NCBI GenBank assembly: GCA_002633005.1
Contig: NMRA01000002.1
Coordinates: forward strand, 582,876 to 646,875
Direction of reading: 5' to 3'
Source of the DNA: Phoronis australis
Taxonomy: Eukaryota > Phoronida > Phoronidae
Length of the DNA stretch: 64,000 nucleotides
Under the pieces are notes generated by a model. The model worked only from the letters and a program-made list of their open reading frames with translations. It ran no database searches and was not told the DNA's origin. The position numbers were made by a program, and so were the translations under genes. Within the stretch, counting starts at the first letter, position 1; each line of letters opens with the position of its first letter. Below, piece after piece: positions 1 to 12,700 of this stretch.

Positions 1-497
1 TTTGTGATCGAATTGACAGTTTGTGGTAGCCTATTCCATTCCATGACCAGATATTCGACATTTTAACAAAATTAACTTTTTAATCAATCTATTATGTTTT
101 CATGATGATACATGACAGAACTGTGGAGATACTGGAGTCAATCGATTGTTTATGATAGCAGACACTCCTCTGCAATCTTTTTACTCCAACCAGTTGATCC
201 TGCATTAATGTTATCATAGACTGTCAGATTCGCACCTGTGGTATTCTTTGTGGGATTTCCAGACGAGGCACTACTTTCTGGTCAGTGAGTAGCCTACATA
301 CTTGCCGGAAGTAGCATTGCAGCCAACAGAGTTGGTTGTGGCTTCAATGTACACAAGTTAAACATTTTGTATATTGAGACTGACAGTCCAAGTACTATTA
401 TAGTCTATGATGTCATTTACCATTGGTATCCGTAACAAATATACTGTCATTGTTTTGATCAACATGTATTGTACATTTAATTTCACTTTTATTTCAG
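1..497. other. Upstream of first ZCCHC7 coding exon (probable intron)
   Basis: No coding segment was recognised here. The stretch ends in a pyrimidine-rich acceptor (ttttatttcag) directly before the ATG at 498. It is therefore probably an intron following a non-coding first exon that lies in this stretch or before the window. Confidence 0.45.
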
Positions 498-905
498 ATG
501 AACTTTGCATTTGATGGAACTGGTGATTGCGACAGTGATGCGACGGACCTTGAAGAGTTGGAGATTGCATTATACGGACAGATACATCATGAGCAGAATG
601 GAGATCTTGACGAATCTCATGGTTCGACAAATCTATTTAAGGTTGAGGAGACGACTAAACATAATGATGGTGATGAGCCATTCTCCGATTGCATTATGTT
701 TGATGGAAAGCCTAGTCAGACGTTTGTTTTCGGGCATTCCCCTTACACTGCTCTGGCTGCTAAGGATGATGGAGTCAAAAAACCCAGGCTAGATGAAGTG
801 TCAAGAGAGTCTGACAGTAAAAAGGGAAAGAAGAAGAAGACGAAGAAGAAAAAGAAAAAGAAAAAGACCGTTGAATCCAATAAGCCACTCAATGTTGATG
901 ATTTG
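498..905 (+). CDS. ZCCHC7: ZCCHC7 coding exon 1
   Basis: Residues 1-136, ending in phase 0 at donor gtaagt. Contains the acidic N-terminus and the lysine-rich tract (residues 108-123) encoded by an AAG/AAA run at 820-868. Confidence 0.85.
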
Positions 906-3900
906 GTAAGTTTGGCAGGACACATGTCGTGAGAGTCCGTTGTGCTGGCAGTCCTGTTGCAGTTTGACTTTTCTTTGCTGGGTTCGTTTGCTTTTCAGCT
1001 TATTTAATGTAAAGGTTTCAAGAAAAGAGTTCTCTGTTGAATTGCGTCATTTTCAAATTGTTTGTAAGTAACAAAATTTGCAAAGTAAATGCAATTATTT
1101 TTGCCAACAATTGGATGATCACGGTCAGACTCGAAATCATGTTTTACAAACAATATGACAAGGTGTGTGATTAGGGTATATACATGTTTATCTTCCCAGG
1201 CTCGTCCAGATATTGGTGCGGGGGAGTACTTTATATTTTTTATTTGATGATATTGCTGCAAGTGGTACTACATACCTAGCGGTAAGGTCTACCGTACGGA
1301 ACTGTGTCTACTGAAAGACTTTAAGTTTGATGTCATGTTGTATACTTGGACATTAGTCTCTTGACAAACAAACACGTTCCTGTAGCGTCATTTAAAGTAG
1401 TTATGTATAATAATCTTTGGGTTGTTTGTCACTCAACCAGATGTATCCAATTCTCGTATGTACCTAGAGGGCACACACTCTGTCGCATTACCGTCTGCTT
1501 ATTTTCTGTGTGTTTTTACTGAATCGGCGTGGCACATTTGATGTACTGACGGGAATGATAAACATGTTTATTTTTACCTGGCCTAATCATTTGTTTAATT
1601 TCAGTTCATACCCTACATCGGATCAGACGAGGAAGAGTTTGTTGTGATTGACAGCATAGGAGGTGACGACAACGACGACATAACCTTGGCAAATGTCAAT
1701 ACCAATCTCGCACTAAACTGCGATGAACTTGATGATGTAGAGGAGATGAATATGACTTCAATTCACAACACAATGTCTGGTATGGCTCTGCAACACCCTC
1801 TGTGGGTTGGACACATAACATTAAGTGATTGATCAACCATAAGATTCAGATGACCCAGTCAAAAAATTCATGTAATCAATGCTGCTACATTTTTACTTCA
1901 TTTGACCCGACTAAGCTATTGAGATTATGGGTGTCACCTTGGATGATAATTTGTTGCAAGAAATGGTGCTAAAGGTTTAAGATTCATCTGCTTCGTTTGT
2001 TGGTTATCTTCTTGTATTCCTTATAGGTTAAAGGGACATTATTGGGATTACTGCTGAAAACTTCAATTTTGAGATTAATTTTGGATGGGATAGACTTGTT
2101 GAAGTTATTAGCTTTGATCAGGGCTATAAAACAACAAAATCAGACTAAACTGGTGTATTCTACCCCACCTGGTGGCCATTTTTGATACTCATCAATTCCT
2201 CTAGAGGCATACAATTTGTGGTACATTCTTGTGCCCATTTCAACAATTTTCTTTGTTCTATTTTAGATAAAGGCTGGCAGATTGACGATAAGGACCGCTA
2301 CAGTGATTCCAAAGTGAAGAATCGTTATTACACGGCATTCAACGTGCACTGTCATAATTGTGACCAGAAGGGTCACTTGTCCAAATGCTGTCCCTTACCA
2401 AAGGTTGGTTCCACATTACATCTGCCTACTGCATGTGACAAATATGGATACATTAATTATCATACATTAGTGTAAAATCTCACCAATTTCGGAGACAAAA
2501 ATAATCGGCAAATTTTCATGTTTTTTGTTTTTCAAGGGTTTCAGACCTTGTTGTGAATCTCCAGATTTTTTGAGACATTGTCTGATAGTTGGTAAGGTAT
2601 AGAACTTGATGTAGAAAAGCATTAATTTGATGCCACATATCTTTCATGGAAGGGGAGAAAATGAAATTTCACTTGTCTGCGCCATAATGTGTCCGAAATT
2701 GGTGAATTTTTACCGTGCCTGTTTTTGCAAGTCGAGTCTTTCGAGTGAAATTTATTTCAAAGGCATATTTTGATGTAGTTAACTCCAAATACAACTAATG
2801 AAGTTTAACATTTTGTGCATCTAAGTAACAGTGGCATTGAAGAAGGGCAGTTTAGCCTGGACCCTATGCCATTAATAATTGTACTGACATTGATGTCGTA
2901 CTGTATACATTAAAATGTAGTCTGTGTTTAGTTCCGGTAGTCTGGTTTAACAGTTACAGTTACTTAATCGTTAAATCTCTGATTTTGTATAAAAAAATTT
3001 GCCGAAAAAGCTAATTTTTTTCCTTCAAACAATGGAAAATTACCAATAAATTTTTATGACATCTACACAGTACAAACCATATAAAATCACCGATTTCTTA
3101 TCAAAAACACAAAAAAAAACAACCCCATGAGTCAAACAGTGGTAAAATTAGAACACCTGCAAACGCTATCTGATGATATGTTAATTAGCTGAACTTGAGT
3201 TACGAGCATTTATTGGTCGAAACATATTTCGTAAAATCGGGACAACCAACCACTGCTCTAGTCATCCTCCACTGGGTTTAGTGTGGAAAGTCGTCAGATA
3301 TTGGTACTCATTTTCCCTTGGTTTCTGGTATTATAAGGAATGGTGAGGTGTTGCGTTTGTGGTGGTTGTGACAACGTAGTATTTGACCATGTCGTGGCTC
3401 TTTTCATTTTCCTGCGGGACATCAGAGAAGCACAGATATGACACAAGTTTGTTCAAGAAACTTGCATGTAGGTGGACATGACATCTAGACTTATGTGACT
3501 TTGGTATTTTATGGAAGTCTTGCGTATGCAGAACACAATCTAGGCTATGGATATTTGTATGATTGCAGCAGCTGGATATTGAACCCATGACCTTGCAGTT
3601 GAGACCCCAGCACAGTAACCACTGAGACACATAGGCTCTGTTGTCTTCCTTGCACTATTAAATGTGGATGCTCTCAGTAGTCTGTTGAGTGTACATGTAA
3701 AATATAATCGTACAAAACGACCCAGAATTCCTCGTCTTGACACCCGAGTATTGTTAGCAGTATTCCCTGTTATGCTTGCTGACCGCACGTGAAATTCTAC
3801 ATCACGACAGCTGCCTGAGTACAAGTGGAATTTACTGTAAGATTAGATGGAATCACGAGTGATGAAATGTTGTCACTGGCTGTGATAGAGAAAGAGAATT

Positions 3901-6900
3901 TTGTCTTATCACTTCTGTGGTTTGCTGTAGGTGGCATTTGTGAAATTTTAGGTTTGATTGTTTTTGTTCTCATTTGTTCACTTAGTATGGTCTCTATAAA
4001 GGGAGAAAAGTGAGGCGCCTTCAATCGATGCACGTTCATTTGTTTCAGATATTATTGGGTAAGAACCTGCTTATGAAGGTTATTTGACGTTTGATATTTC
4101 AGAAATTGGCCACTTGTTGTCTGTGCAGCGAGCTAGGCCACACGAACAGGACCTGCCCTATGGCTCCGTGTCATAACTGTGGGCAACCTGGACACACTTT
4201 CCGTGACTGTCAACAGAGGAGGCGAAGAATGAATGAGGAGTGTCATCGCTGCGGCATGTTTGGACACATAAAAAATGTATGTACGGTAAAATATCAGTGG
4301 ACAAAAGTAATCGTTAAACATACCGTTTCCTGTCGTGACGGCTAAGGGCTGTTCCAGTAAAATCTGTGTGTGAGGGGGGGAAGGCAATTGAAATAAAAAT
4401 TTATGGGTGGTTGTGTTTGATTTAAATTCAAATTGGCTGGTGGTCGTACTTCAAAAAAATAAAAATTTACAGGTCGTTGTTGTTTCATTGCACAATAAAT
4501 GTTTGATGGTGTGTAATTTCAGTAAGTTTTATAAACAATCCACACAGAATCAACAACTAAAATAAAAACGCAACTTGCAAAAAGCTCCGTCTTTTTAACT
4601 CCCTCCGATCTCTCCATCAGCATGCCCATAACACCAGTCAATCACAGGCGCTTGAATTTCTCGATGGCTAATAACCATATATAAGAAACGTATGTTTTCT
4701 TAGTAATGAATGACATCAGTGGTGATCGAGAAAGAGATGAACTCAAGTGCCTGTGAAGTCAACACAAGAACAAAAAAAAAAATTACGGGTGATTGCATTT
4801 CAAAAAATTACAGGTGGTGGGCTGAAGAAATGAATGAAAAATATGAGTGGTGGGTGCGAAAAAAAGTGCCTTCCCCCCTCCCACCTTCCCCTCTCCCATA
4901 CAGATTTTACTGGAACAGCCCTGATTCTGTTTACAGCAAAAATAATTGGTAATAACTTTTAGGCAGCAAAATTCCAATTACAAAGTGGCCACCTTACAAA
5001 TGTTTCTGTTATCTCCCCTTTATTCTCAGTGGAGACCCTGGAAACACTATTCTGACAATGAATTTGGATTTTGGCCACGTCATTTTTTGTACGATATGCG
5101 TATATTGATGAGAAATTTTGAATACATGGCTTAAATATTTTGTATCTATGTCATCGTTGTCTTTACTTTATATGAAATGCGGCATTTTGTTTTTGCAGGA
5201 GTGCCCAGAAATCTGGAGGCAATATCATTTGACGGTAAGTATTTTTCCCTTGTCCTGCTGCTTTAATTGAAGAAAAGTGCTTGGACAGCAATAGTTGCTT
5301 ACTGGGGGTCTCTAGATTTTGAGGACCAGTTTGATGTGTGTTGTTCAGTGGAGAAAACTGGTTCTTAATATGTAGGACTCCTATGAGTGACTATTATCAC
5401 TTGGATAATGGATTGCCTGCAAAAAAGCATAAAAGATACGGTTCGATTCATAAAATATAAAATCATCATTATGATTCTGTCAAAGATGTGTCATAGATTT
5501 TCAACGGATAAATTCTACGAATTTAATCATTTGCTTAATCTTTGATAAGAATACATTGAAAGACGTTGAGTTTATTCACAAGTCAGTGCCGTTTTTTGTC
5601 CTCAGTATGTTGTAATACGTGTTTTATACCTTTCAACCCTTGTTTGCAGATTAGTGGTTCTGGCAGTCCCACAGTTACGGGACCGCATGCTGAAAACAAG
5701 AGAGTATTTTGCTACAACTGTGCCGCCGAGGGTCACTTCGGTTTCGTAAGGACTTTATTTCATTTTGTTCCTCATGCTCTTTTTTTTTGTGCATTGCAAC
5801 TAATGTGGTGAGCAATAAACTGGTCAAATCTTGTCAAAATATGAGTTTTTAGCTACACTTTCTGCTGGTCATCTCTTAGTAAATCGTTTGAAGGTACTGT
5901 GCACCCGCTTTTAGCCTTAAAAAAATTATGACGACTTGTCATAAGGGTTCCTTGCTTTGCGTAGGCCATGTTTTAGAGTTGTAACTTGTTCTCCATCAGC
6001 AAAACATTTAACACTAAAACATGTTCCACTGGAAAATGATAGTTGCATATGTGTCAACTTAAGGAGATTCAATAGTAGGAAGGTTTGAGGTTCTCTGTGT
6101 GTTCTGTAATCACGTAACCAATCCAACAATCTGTGATAAAAATGTGAAGGTTATATTTAGTTCTACGTAGTAAAGTAAAATTATATTATTGTTTATTGAG
6201 CACGCCGTTTCTTATTGCAGGATTGTAACAAAGAATTAATGGATCGATTCCGCAACACCCAAATTCCATTTATAGCGCGGTACGATACAAGTCTACCAAT
6301 GGGCCAGCATGGGATTAAAAGAAAACACGGTAAGTAAACATTACACTGTAATCCATTTTAGTTCACTAAGATGTTGATTAGGCTCTAGCGACAATGTTTG
6401 GGAATATTTGTGCTGGTCTTAGATTTGTGAGCACAGTTTTTTGTGGAGATGGATATGAATATTAGATGGTTTCTTCTATTGAGATGCTGATCTTGATGAG
6501 TGCAATTTGCTCTACTTAGTGATCAGATTTCGCTTTCTTTAGAAAAAGAATCAGTTTTCTGTTACTTGTGCTAATTCATGCTTTGGCGTTCTCGTGGAAC
6601 CTTTTTTTCGAACTAATCAGAAAAGCCCACACCTCAGAATTTGCAGTCAAAAATCATAAGTCACAACCCAGTCGTCACAACACTTGTTGAGTTTAACAAA
6701 TATTTGCAGTAAAGTAATCAGTCTTTGAAGAATGACATTTCGGCAATTAAGTTTGTGCGAAAGAAGTGGAGAATTACCATAGTATATAAATGGTAATGTG
6801 TATTCACATTGCCTACCACGGCCTTGTCTTTTTAGATGACTATGAGGAACAATACGACATGCCCCATAAAAGACAAAAAAGGAACGGAGGTGATGAAAGA

Positions 6901-7413
6901 AGGACATACCCTAACAAAGTGACCACTGGAAGGAATTTAAGTTCAAGGACAAATAAGCCACGGAAGTCTTCTGATTTGAATGTACATGCCAAGAACTTCC
7001 TGAATTCAAACATCCCCTCTAAATCCAATAAAAACAAGAAAAAACGGAACAAGCAAGCTGAGGGTGATTTTCTCAGGGATGCTGGCCCCCCACGAAATCA
7101 TAGTCATCACAGAAGAGAAGCAGACACAGGTGGGAATGCACCTTGGAGCAGGAAAGGACGATTTAATGAGGTCTATGGAGATAGGTTTAGTGGCAATGAT
7201 TTTCCAAGGGGTGTTGGCCCATCCCCGAATCACAACTGGAAAAAAACAAGTTTCTCGAAACCTCAATCGAAGAAGAAATTTACTGGTGGAAGAGAAGTTG
7301 ATGACACAAGGTGGTGGAATAATAAGACAAAGAAAGGTGGAAAGAATAGAAAGAAGCAGAGTAAGAAAGATGACGTTTATGGGCATAGGGTTAGTAGTCA
7401 CAGGTGGCATTAG
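498..7413 (+). CDS. ZCCHC7: ZCCHC7-like CCHC zinc-knuckle protein (TRAMP subunit), 8 coding exons
   Basis: Exons 498-905, 1605-1779, 2267-2403, 4103-4276, 5199-5234, 5650-5745, 6221-6329 and 6836-7413 join in frame into 570 residues plus stop; human ZCCHC7 is about 540. Five CCHC knuckles of the form C-X2-C-X4-H-X4-C lie at residues 223-236, 245-258, 263-276, 287-300 and 331-344. The linker ECPEIWRQYHLT after knuckle 4 and the tail motif DFPRG closely resemble vertebrate ZCCHC7. The N-terminus is acidic, with a lysine run at 108-123 that could be a nuclear signal; the C-terminal 190 residues are very basic. ZCCHC7 is the metazoan counterpart of yeast Air1/Air2, which bind RNA and hold the Trf4/5 polymerase and Mtr4 helicase together in the nuclear TRAMP complex. 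The start at 498 sits exactly at a splice acceptor and gives the expected N-terminus (EIALYGQIHHEQ resembles a human segment). All junctions are GT-AG. Confidence 0.93.
1605..1779 (+). CDS. ZCCHC7: ZCCHC7 coding exon 2
   Basis: Residues 137-195, acidic. Acceptor ttaatttcag; donor gtatgg leaves phase 1, the only phase that fits exon 3. The open frame runs past the donor to 1832 but loses similarity. Confidence 0.8.
2267..2403 (+). CDS. ZCCHC7: ZCCHC7 coding exon 3 (knuckle 1)
   Basis: Residues 195-240, including DKDRYSDSKVKNRYYTA and the first zinc knuckle CHNCDQKGHLSKCC (223-236). Acceptor ctattttag, donor gttggt, phase 0. Confidence 0.93.
2472..2713. repeat. MITE-like element with about 25-bp terminal inverted repeats
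   Basis: The left end reads GTAAAATCTCACCAATTTCG. The reverse complement of the right end reads GTAAAAATTCACCAATTTCG. The element is 242 bp, has no coding capacity, and lies in ZCCHC7 intron 3. Diverged relatives with the same end motif are seen near 19190-19420 and 48740-48980. Confidence 0.6.
4103..4276 (+). CDS. ZCCHC7: ZCCHC7 coding exon 4 (knuckles 2, 3 and most of 4)
   Basis: Residues 241-298. Knuckle 2 is CCLCSELGHTNRTC, knuckle 3 CHNCGQPGHTFRDC, and knuckle 4 begins CHRCGMFGHIKN with its last Cys in exon 5. Donor gtatgt at 4277 is preferred over gtaaaa at 4286 because it gives the same spacing (H-X4-C then PEIW) as the human protein. Confidence 0.88.
4920..5085. repeat. Dispersed repeat, copy 1
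   Basis: Shares an ordered series of matches with 37925-38085: CTGTTTACAGCAAAAAT, GCAAAATTC and AATTACA, then CCCCTTTATTCTC against CCCCTTCATTCTC, then GGAGAC and CTCTGACAATG-like blocks. It lies in ZCCHC7 intron 4. No coding capacity was seen. Confidence 0.5.
5199..5234 (+). CDS. ZCCHC7: ZCCHC7 coding exon 5 (micro-exon, 36 bp)
   Basis: Residues 299-310, ECPEIWRQYHLT, supplying the last Cys of knuckle 4. Acceptor tttttgcag, donor gtaagt, phase 0 on both sides. It is too short for ordinary ORF detection. Confidence 0.9.
5650..5745 (+). CDS. ZCCHC7: ZCCHC7 coding exon 6 (most of knuckle 5)
   Basis: Residues 311-342, ending CYNCAAEGHFGF; Asp-Cys from exon 7 completes the knuckle. Acceptor ttgtttgcag, donor gtaagg, phase 0. 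Confidence 0.9.
6221..6329 (+). CDS. ZCCHC7: ZCCHC7 coding exon 7
   Basis: Residues 343-379, beginning DCNKELMDRF. Acceptor cttattgcag, donor gtaagt, leaving phase 1. Confidence 0.88.
6836..7413 (+). CDS. ZCCHC7: ZCCHC7 last coding exon
   Basis: Residues 379-570 and stop TAG. Begins DDYEEQYDMPHKRQKR, like the vertebrate YYDDKYEIQER region, then a Lys/Arg/Asn-rich low-complexity tail containing DFPRGVGP. Acceptor tctttttag. Confidence 0.9.
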
Positions 7414-9600
7414 ATGACGAATCATATGTTGACCTAGTTGTTAAATATTTAAAGCTATTTTGTGGGAGGTACCCTGTCCACAAAGGTTTAATGTAGGAAT
7501 GGCATTACCGATGGAGGTGTCTTATCAGAATGTGACATGGGCACCTAGGGAGATGAGACTGCAGATGGTTGACTCACATCTAGTGTGGGGTGGGGTTTGA
7601 AAACATCTGCGGCCTTCTAAGCCTAAGGTACTGTTGTACATGCATGCGAATGGTTAAGTACATGTCAAAATAACAGGACAAAATAATCACGCACTTTCGT
7701 TCTTGATGACTGTAGCTGTAGAGTCGTAATGGGGAATTGAAATTTTGTTCTGATTGTCTGTGGCGTGTTCTTTGAGCCTACCCAAGTTTTAGTTTGATAT
7801 TGCTGGGATGCAAAGAGTGAACAGATGAGCCGTGCCCAAGGTACGCGATCTTGGTCAATCAGGTGCTCATTGCATCCAGCAATAATGCATTAGAGTTGAG
7901 ACATGGTGTAAGATTCAGTGATTTTACTCTTCATGTGTTCTATTGTTGCAATTTTTAAATTGGTGAAAATCAGTTTTTTGCTTCTTAGAATGTTCAGAAT
8001 GAAGAACGCCAGAAACTTTTGTTAATTTCCTAGTATGCTGGCCATTATTATTAATTTATTCATCATGTCATAATGAGTGTGCTCATCTACTGTCGTGTAG
8101 GGGCAATAATACTATTCAAAACCAATGTCATGTTCAGGTGGGAAACCATTGTGCACATCGCTTGAAGAGCGATACTCTTGTTTCAAATGTGTACTGTTGA
8201 TTATTTATTTTAATGTCGCGACTGGTACGGTAGATGGAAGAAATTCCTGTTTGGGACAGTCGTTAAAATTTAGAACTCAGAATTTTTAACCATTTTTCTG
8301 AAAACTTCAGATGCTGGGTTTTGTATACCACAGAGTGCGGCAGCTCATAAAATTGTCATAAGTGACACAGGATTTTCATGTGTAGTGGCTGAGGGCAATG
8401 ATCATCGCTTGTCTGTAATTCTAGAATTTGCGATGGCGAATTTTGCAATGGTGCAAGCTCTCTCGTTCATTAAGACGTCACTGTCCCCAAGTGGGAGTAT
8501 TTATACAGTAATAAATCATGTGTGGGTTGTTACACATTGCCAACACAAACATGTGTTCCTCACACTGTTGCCATCGTATCTTTGATCACCTGTTGATTTA
8601 CAAGTTTTTATCACAACAATGTTGAGTTGAATACATTGAATGTGGTAGAAGACTAATAGAATATTTTAATTGTTTAATTATTAACACAGTTAATCCTGTG
8701 TTGAACCGCACTGCAACAATCCTGGTTTGGCTGTTGAATAAATGCTTCATTACCACTACAATATTTTTAATGGTGCTATTACAAGTACAACAGAGGTAAA
8801 ATGAAATTTGTTGGGTTTAGAACTTCTCAACTGCTATAGCAAAGGAGTGCATAAAATTGAAAAGTACTTTTGTTTTGGGATTTGCCAAGCAATATACCAT
8901 ACATTATTTGCGGTCTCGAAGGCCAATTTTCAACGATGTCTTAATCACATTTTCTGTTCATGGTAATGTTCAAAAAATTCTTTTTAAGTAGTTCAAGTTT
9001 TGTTGTATTGTGCTGAAGGGGTATTTTCCTTGTAGGTGGCCAAGACACGAGGACTGAATTGGAACTTTTACTATCATAAAATTAGCCTCGTATTCCATTT
9101 CCATTGCCAACAAAAACGTAAATACCATCAGCTACTCGATAAAGATTCATTATTGGTTTTGGCTAGCCCTAGAATTGGGAAAACGATGCTTGTACACATC
9201 GTGCGACTTCCAGCTCATTCGACAATTCAAGATTGAATAACAGTAGTAATGTTTTTAAACCAGAAGTGTTTCTGTTCAGAATTTAGGATGGGATTAAATG
9301 CTGGAATGTGCAATCTCAGCTTGTTGAAATTCATGCCGTTTCGTTTTAAGCCAGCATTAATGGAAAAAAGCATATTGAAGCATGAATATAATCATGGGTC
9401 AAATAAGACCATAATGCACTGTGTATCTAAATAGTAAAACAACTCGGGACGTAAAACATTGACCAACGAAACAGTTTATGACTACACTAACCCAGGCCCA
9501 CAGCGTAATTGGTTCATGGGTTAGACTACAGTGGCTTTGGATGTTCACTTCGATCTATACTGACTATAGTACCAGGTGAAAACAACAAATTGCACGAGTA
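7414..9600. other. ZCCHC7 3'UTR and convergent intergenic spacer
   Basis: No gene was seen after the ZCCHC7 stop. The first AATAAA hexamers are at 8510-8515 and 8737-8742, giving a 3'UTR of about 1.1-1.35 kb. From there to about 9600 is a convergent spacer with the 3' end of RPL30. Short open frames at 8385-8585 and 9036-9434 resemble nothing I know. Confidence 0.5.
8737..8742 (+). terminator. Candidate poly(A) signal of ZCCHC7
   Basis: AATAAA 1.3 kb after the stop codon; an alternative AATAAA lies at 8510-8515. I cannot tell which is used. Confidence 0.4.
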
Positions 9601-9617
9601 TCAGAAACAACAGAACA

Positions 9618-9633
9618 TTTATTAAAATTTATT
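9618..9633 (-). terminator. Poly(A) signals of RPL30
   Basis: Two AATAAA hexamers on the minus strand (9618-9623 and 9628-9633) lie about 40-55 bp past the RPL30 stop codon, as expected for a short ribosomal-protein 3'UTR. Confidence 0.75.
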
Positions 9634-9671
9634 TATGTCCCGATTTAAGTTGACATAACAATTGGTGACAC

Positions 9672-9724
9672 TTAAGAAGGTTGCTGTTCACCAGAAGGCA
9701 TGCTGCGGATGATGTCAGAATCGC
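9672..9724 (-). CDS. RPL30: RPL30 last coding exon
   Basis: Residues 100-116 ([17 protein letters not shown]) and stop TAA. Acceptor cgttacag; entered in phase 1. Confidence 0.95.
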
Positions 9725-12700
9725 CTGTAACGAGATGAGGAATGGTGAAGGCATACACTTAAGATCTCGAGTATTCGTGATAGTCACTAACTGAGACTAT
9801 GGCCAACGGTGGAGGAGTTGGGTTTACACAAGATTCTACACAAGGTTCGCACAGAACCTGTTGGCAATGGTATTATTGGTAACAATGATAAATTGACCCT
9901 AACTTCAAATGAACATTCCCTTGACAACAAGTAACTAACCAACTCGCGAAAATTGACAAACTGAAAGTTTGTGTAAAAAATGAGAAAACTTTGTTTTTCT
10001 GGTTCACAAATACGCTCGTGACCAGATATCAATTATTATTTAAGTTACTTCCATGTTGACCAAATCCAATATCATTTCACTGGAAGAACGCTCCACTCAC
10101 CATGATCCTTGACAACAAAGAATTATATAACTTTGAATTCATTAAAAATTGCCACATCAAAACTGGAGAAAACCATGTCAACAAATCCAAATGCTTTGAT
10201 GACCTGATCATGGCCTCAAAGTAAATCCAATTGTGATCAATCACAATAAGCATTTAATTGAAAGAGCCTTGCACTCACCTGGGTCAGTGATGCTGAGGGT
10301 GCAGACCCTGAAGTATTTACCACAAGCGGTACCCAGCTCAATGTTGTCACCGTTGTAATGGTGGACGCCTGTACGTGCCAACATGGCGTAGTACTCGATC
10401 TCACTCTTCCTGTAACCGTAAAGTTCAATGGTGACACAGACACCAGCATAGCGTCAAATGAAATGACATGGGCCGATTTTGAAGCGACATTATCGTCTCT
10501 ACAGCACAAAACTTATTTTTGAGATTATTGTTAAAAGAGGTCGATTTTTTGTGGCTTTTATTTCGTTTCACTAATTGTCGCCATTGTCTGCCTGAAATTT
10601 GCTGGCACCAAGACCGAATGGCTTTACCAGTACATTTATTATCAGATTATGCCACTACTTGCAGAATGCGATTTAGCTCAGCCAACACAGCCCTTGGCTG
10701 CAATGCAGCAGTTTCAGATTCGATTTCACACTGGGATAGATCACTTTTTTTCTCCACGATATTGTCACTTTAATCATTGCCACAATACAGTAAATGTACA
10801 GACCAAGTTCAACTAACAATTAAAACTGCTATAAAACCACACCTTCCGTCAACAAATCTTTGACTTTAGGACAACTTCCCACTGTAAAACTACCTTCAAC
10901 TGGTTTCTTACACAGGTCAGAAGGAAATTCTACGCACGAAATAAACTGACAGTACATTAGTGTTCGAGATATCAGCGTATGAAAACCCACTGCGAAAACA
11001 TAAACTACCAAGCCTGGTTTCAAACAATAACAAATTGATAATTCTGTCAATCCAAGAAATATTCTAAATTGAGAAAGGAGAAAGTCGAGATAGAAGTTTT
11101 TAACGGTAAGATATCTAAATCACAAGCTACGTTTGCAATGGAAGGTGGGTTCATGGCATTTTTAACAAAATTTTAAATTCATATAAACAAATAGACATAC
11201 AAGCACTTATGTGAAGTCACATCATTTAACGTTCACCAAAACCCGATTGTGCAAGAAAGCTTAAAACCATCATTACCACTCGAAACATCCTCGCGAGTCG
11301 CCCTAATGGCACGGCCAATTGTCAGCCTGGCAGTACTCTTCAACAAGACACAGAGGATTAATCAAGAATTAGGTTCTATCTTCACTCCACAACCACAGAG
11401 CTCCAGAACCAAACAGGTCAGCGAACTCACAACATTGTTTTATGCAATTTGACACAATATGTCTCAAAATAGTGCCCCACCTTTTTCAAATTTTGTACCG
11501 GAGCTACCGTATTAACAGACAATATTTTGAGAAATTGTGGTCATATGAAAGACCTTGTAAACTAAAAAAGGCAATTTTGGCAATAACTTTTGCGCGAGAT
11601 TGTACAGATGTTATTTTTTCTCAAACACACCTTAATTAAACGAATAAATAAGAGTAAACGAGTGTGGTCAGAAATCACTTTGACACATTATACCTGTGCA
11701 GAATATACAGATGCTATAACACTGGCAGCATTTGTAATATTACCTCAGCGGCGGAGTATTATTGGCGATGATAATCAGCTTGGCCTTGCCAGAACGCACG
11801 GTCTTGCGGGTTTGTCTGTATCCCAGCACATACTTTCCACTCTTCATAACCAGAGCCAGGCGAGCATTGATGCTCTCAATAGCCTTCTTCTGCAAATGGG
11901 AAACAAAACACAGATTTTAGTGTTTTAGACAAGTCACGAGTGCACTTTTATTACACTACACCATTACAAAAGGAGAAAGATATAGACATTACAAGGGATA
12001 TTTCTTGTTGGCTGGACTTTGCACCAAATACTATTTCCACCATTTACCAGATTTTTCTGCATCAAACTTCGCCAATCTCACTTCAAAAAGCACCAATAAG
12101 TTTCAAAGCATCTTTTTATGTTCAGCTTATTTTTTCACAGAAAAATAATTGTCCAAAATCCGTAACATGTGCCACCGTCTCCACTGGCCACGGCAGAAAC
12201 GCTTCATGCATCGAAAGCTTTTTGGCAATTATACCTCACATTGATTAAAACATCGTGCTGCTACAAGTACCTTTTGCACATAGAAGGACACCTAGGAGAA
12301 AGTCGATGTCTTTAGTTCCTTCCAACTTTAACAAATACTACCATAATCAAACTTTTATGGGAGCATTTTGTTCAGTTGCCCAAATAGACATCTGGCCATT
12401 TTTATACTGCGTGCGCTCCTACGACTATGTTAACAATGACACTGTATGCACCACGAGTCCACTAAGTGCACAAGATACTCATAGTCATAGCAACATGACT
12501 TTGGTGTTTTAATCAATGTAACGCAAAATTCGCAGAAAAACTTACAGTGAATGAAGCACCCAAATTCGCTTCACTGCCTCTACTGGGGCCAGTCGAGACT
12601 GTGGTACAGACTGTCCCGAAAAAAGAATTCACTCTTGAGGCACTTGTCAGCTATAGCAGTCCATGATTTAGAGAACCAGGCAATTACTGAATAACGGGCC

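Noticed and set aside
743-925. Poly-Phe minus-strand frame
   Set aside because: Antisense shadow of the lysine tract in ZCCHC7 exon 1.
3160-3240. CTGATGA followed by CGAAAC as a third hammerhead
   Set aside because: The segments before and after do not form a stem II, and spacing is too long.
2267-5745. Zinc knuckles as part of a retroviral or retrotransposon gag
   Set aside because: Five knuckles spread over spliced exons with ZCCHC7-specific linkers, and no reverse transcriptase or integrase nearby, fit Air/ZCCHC7.
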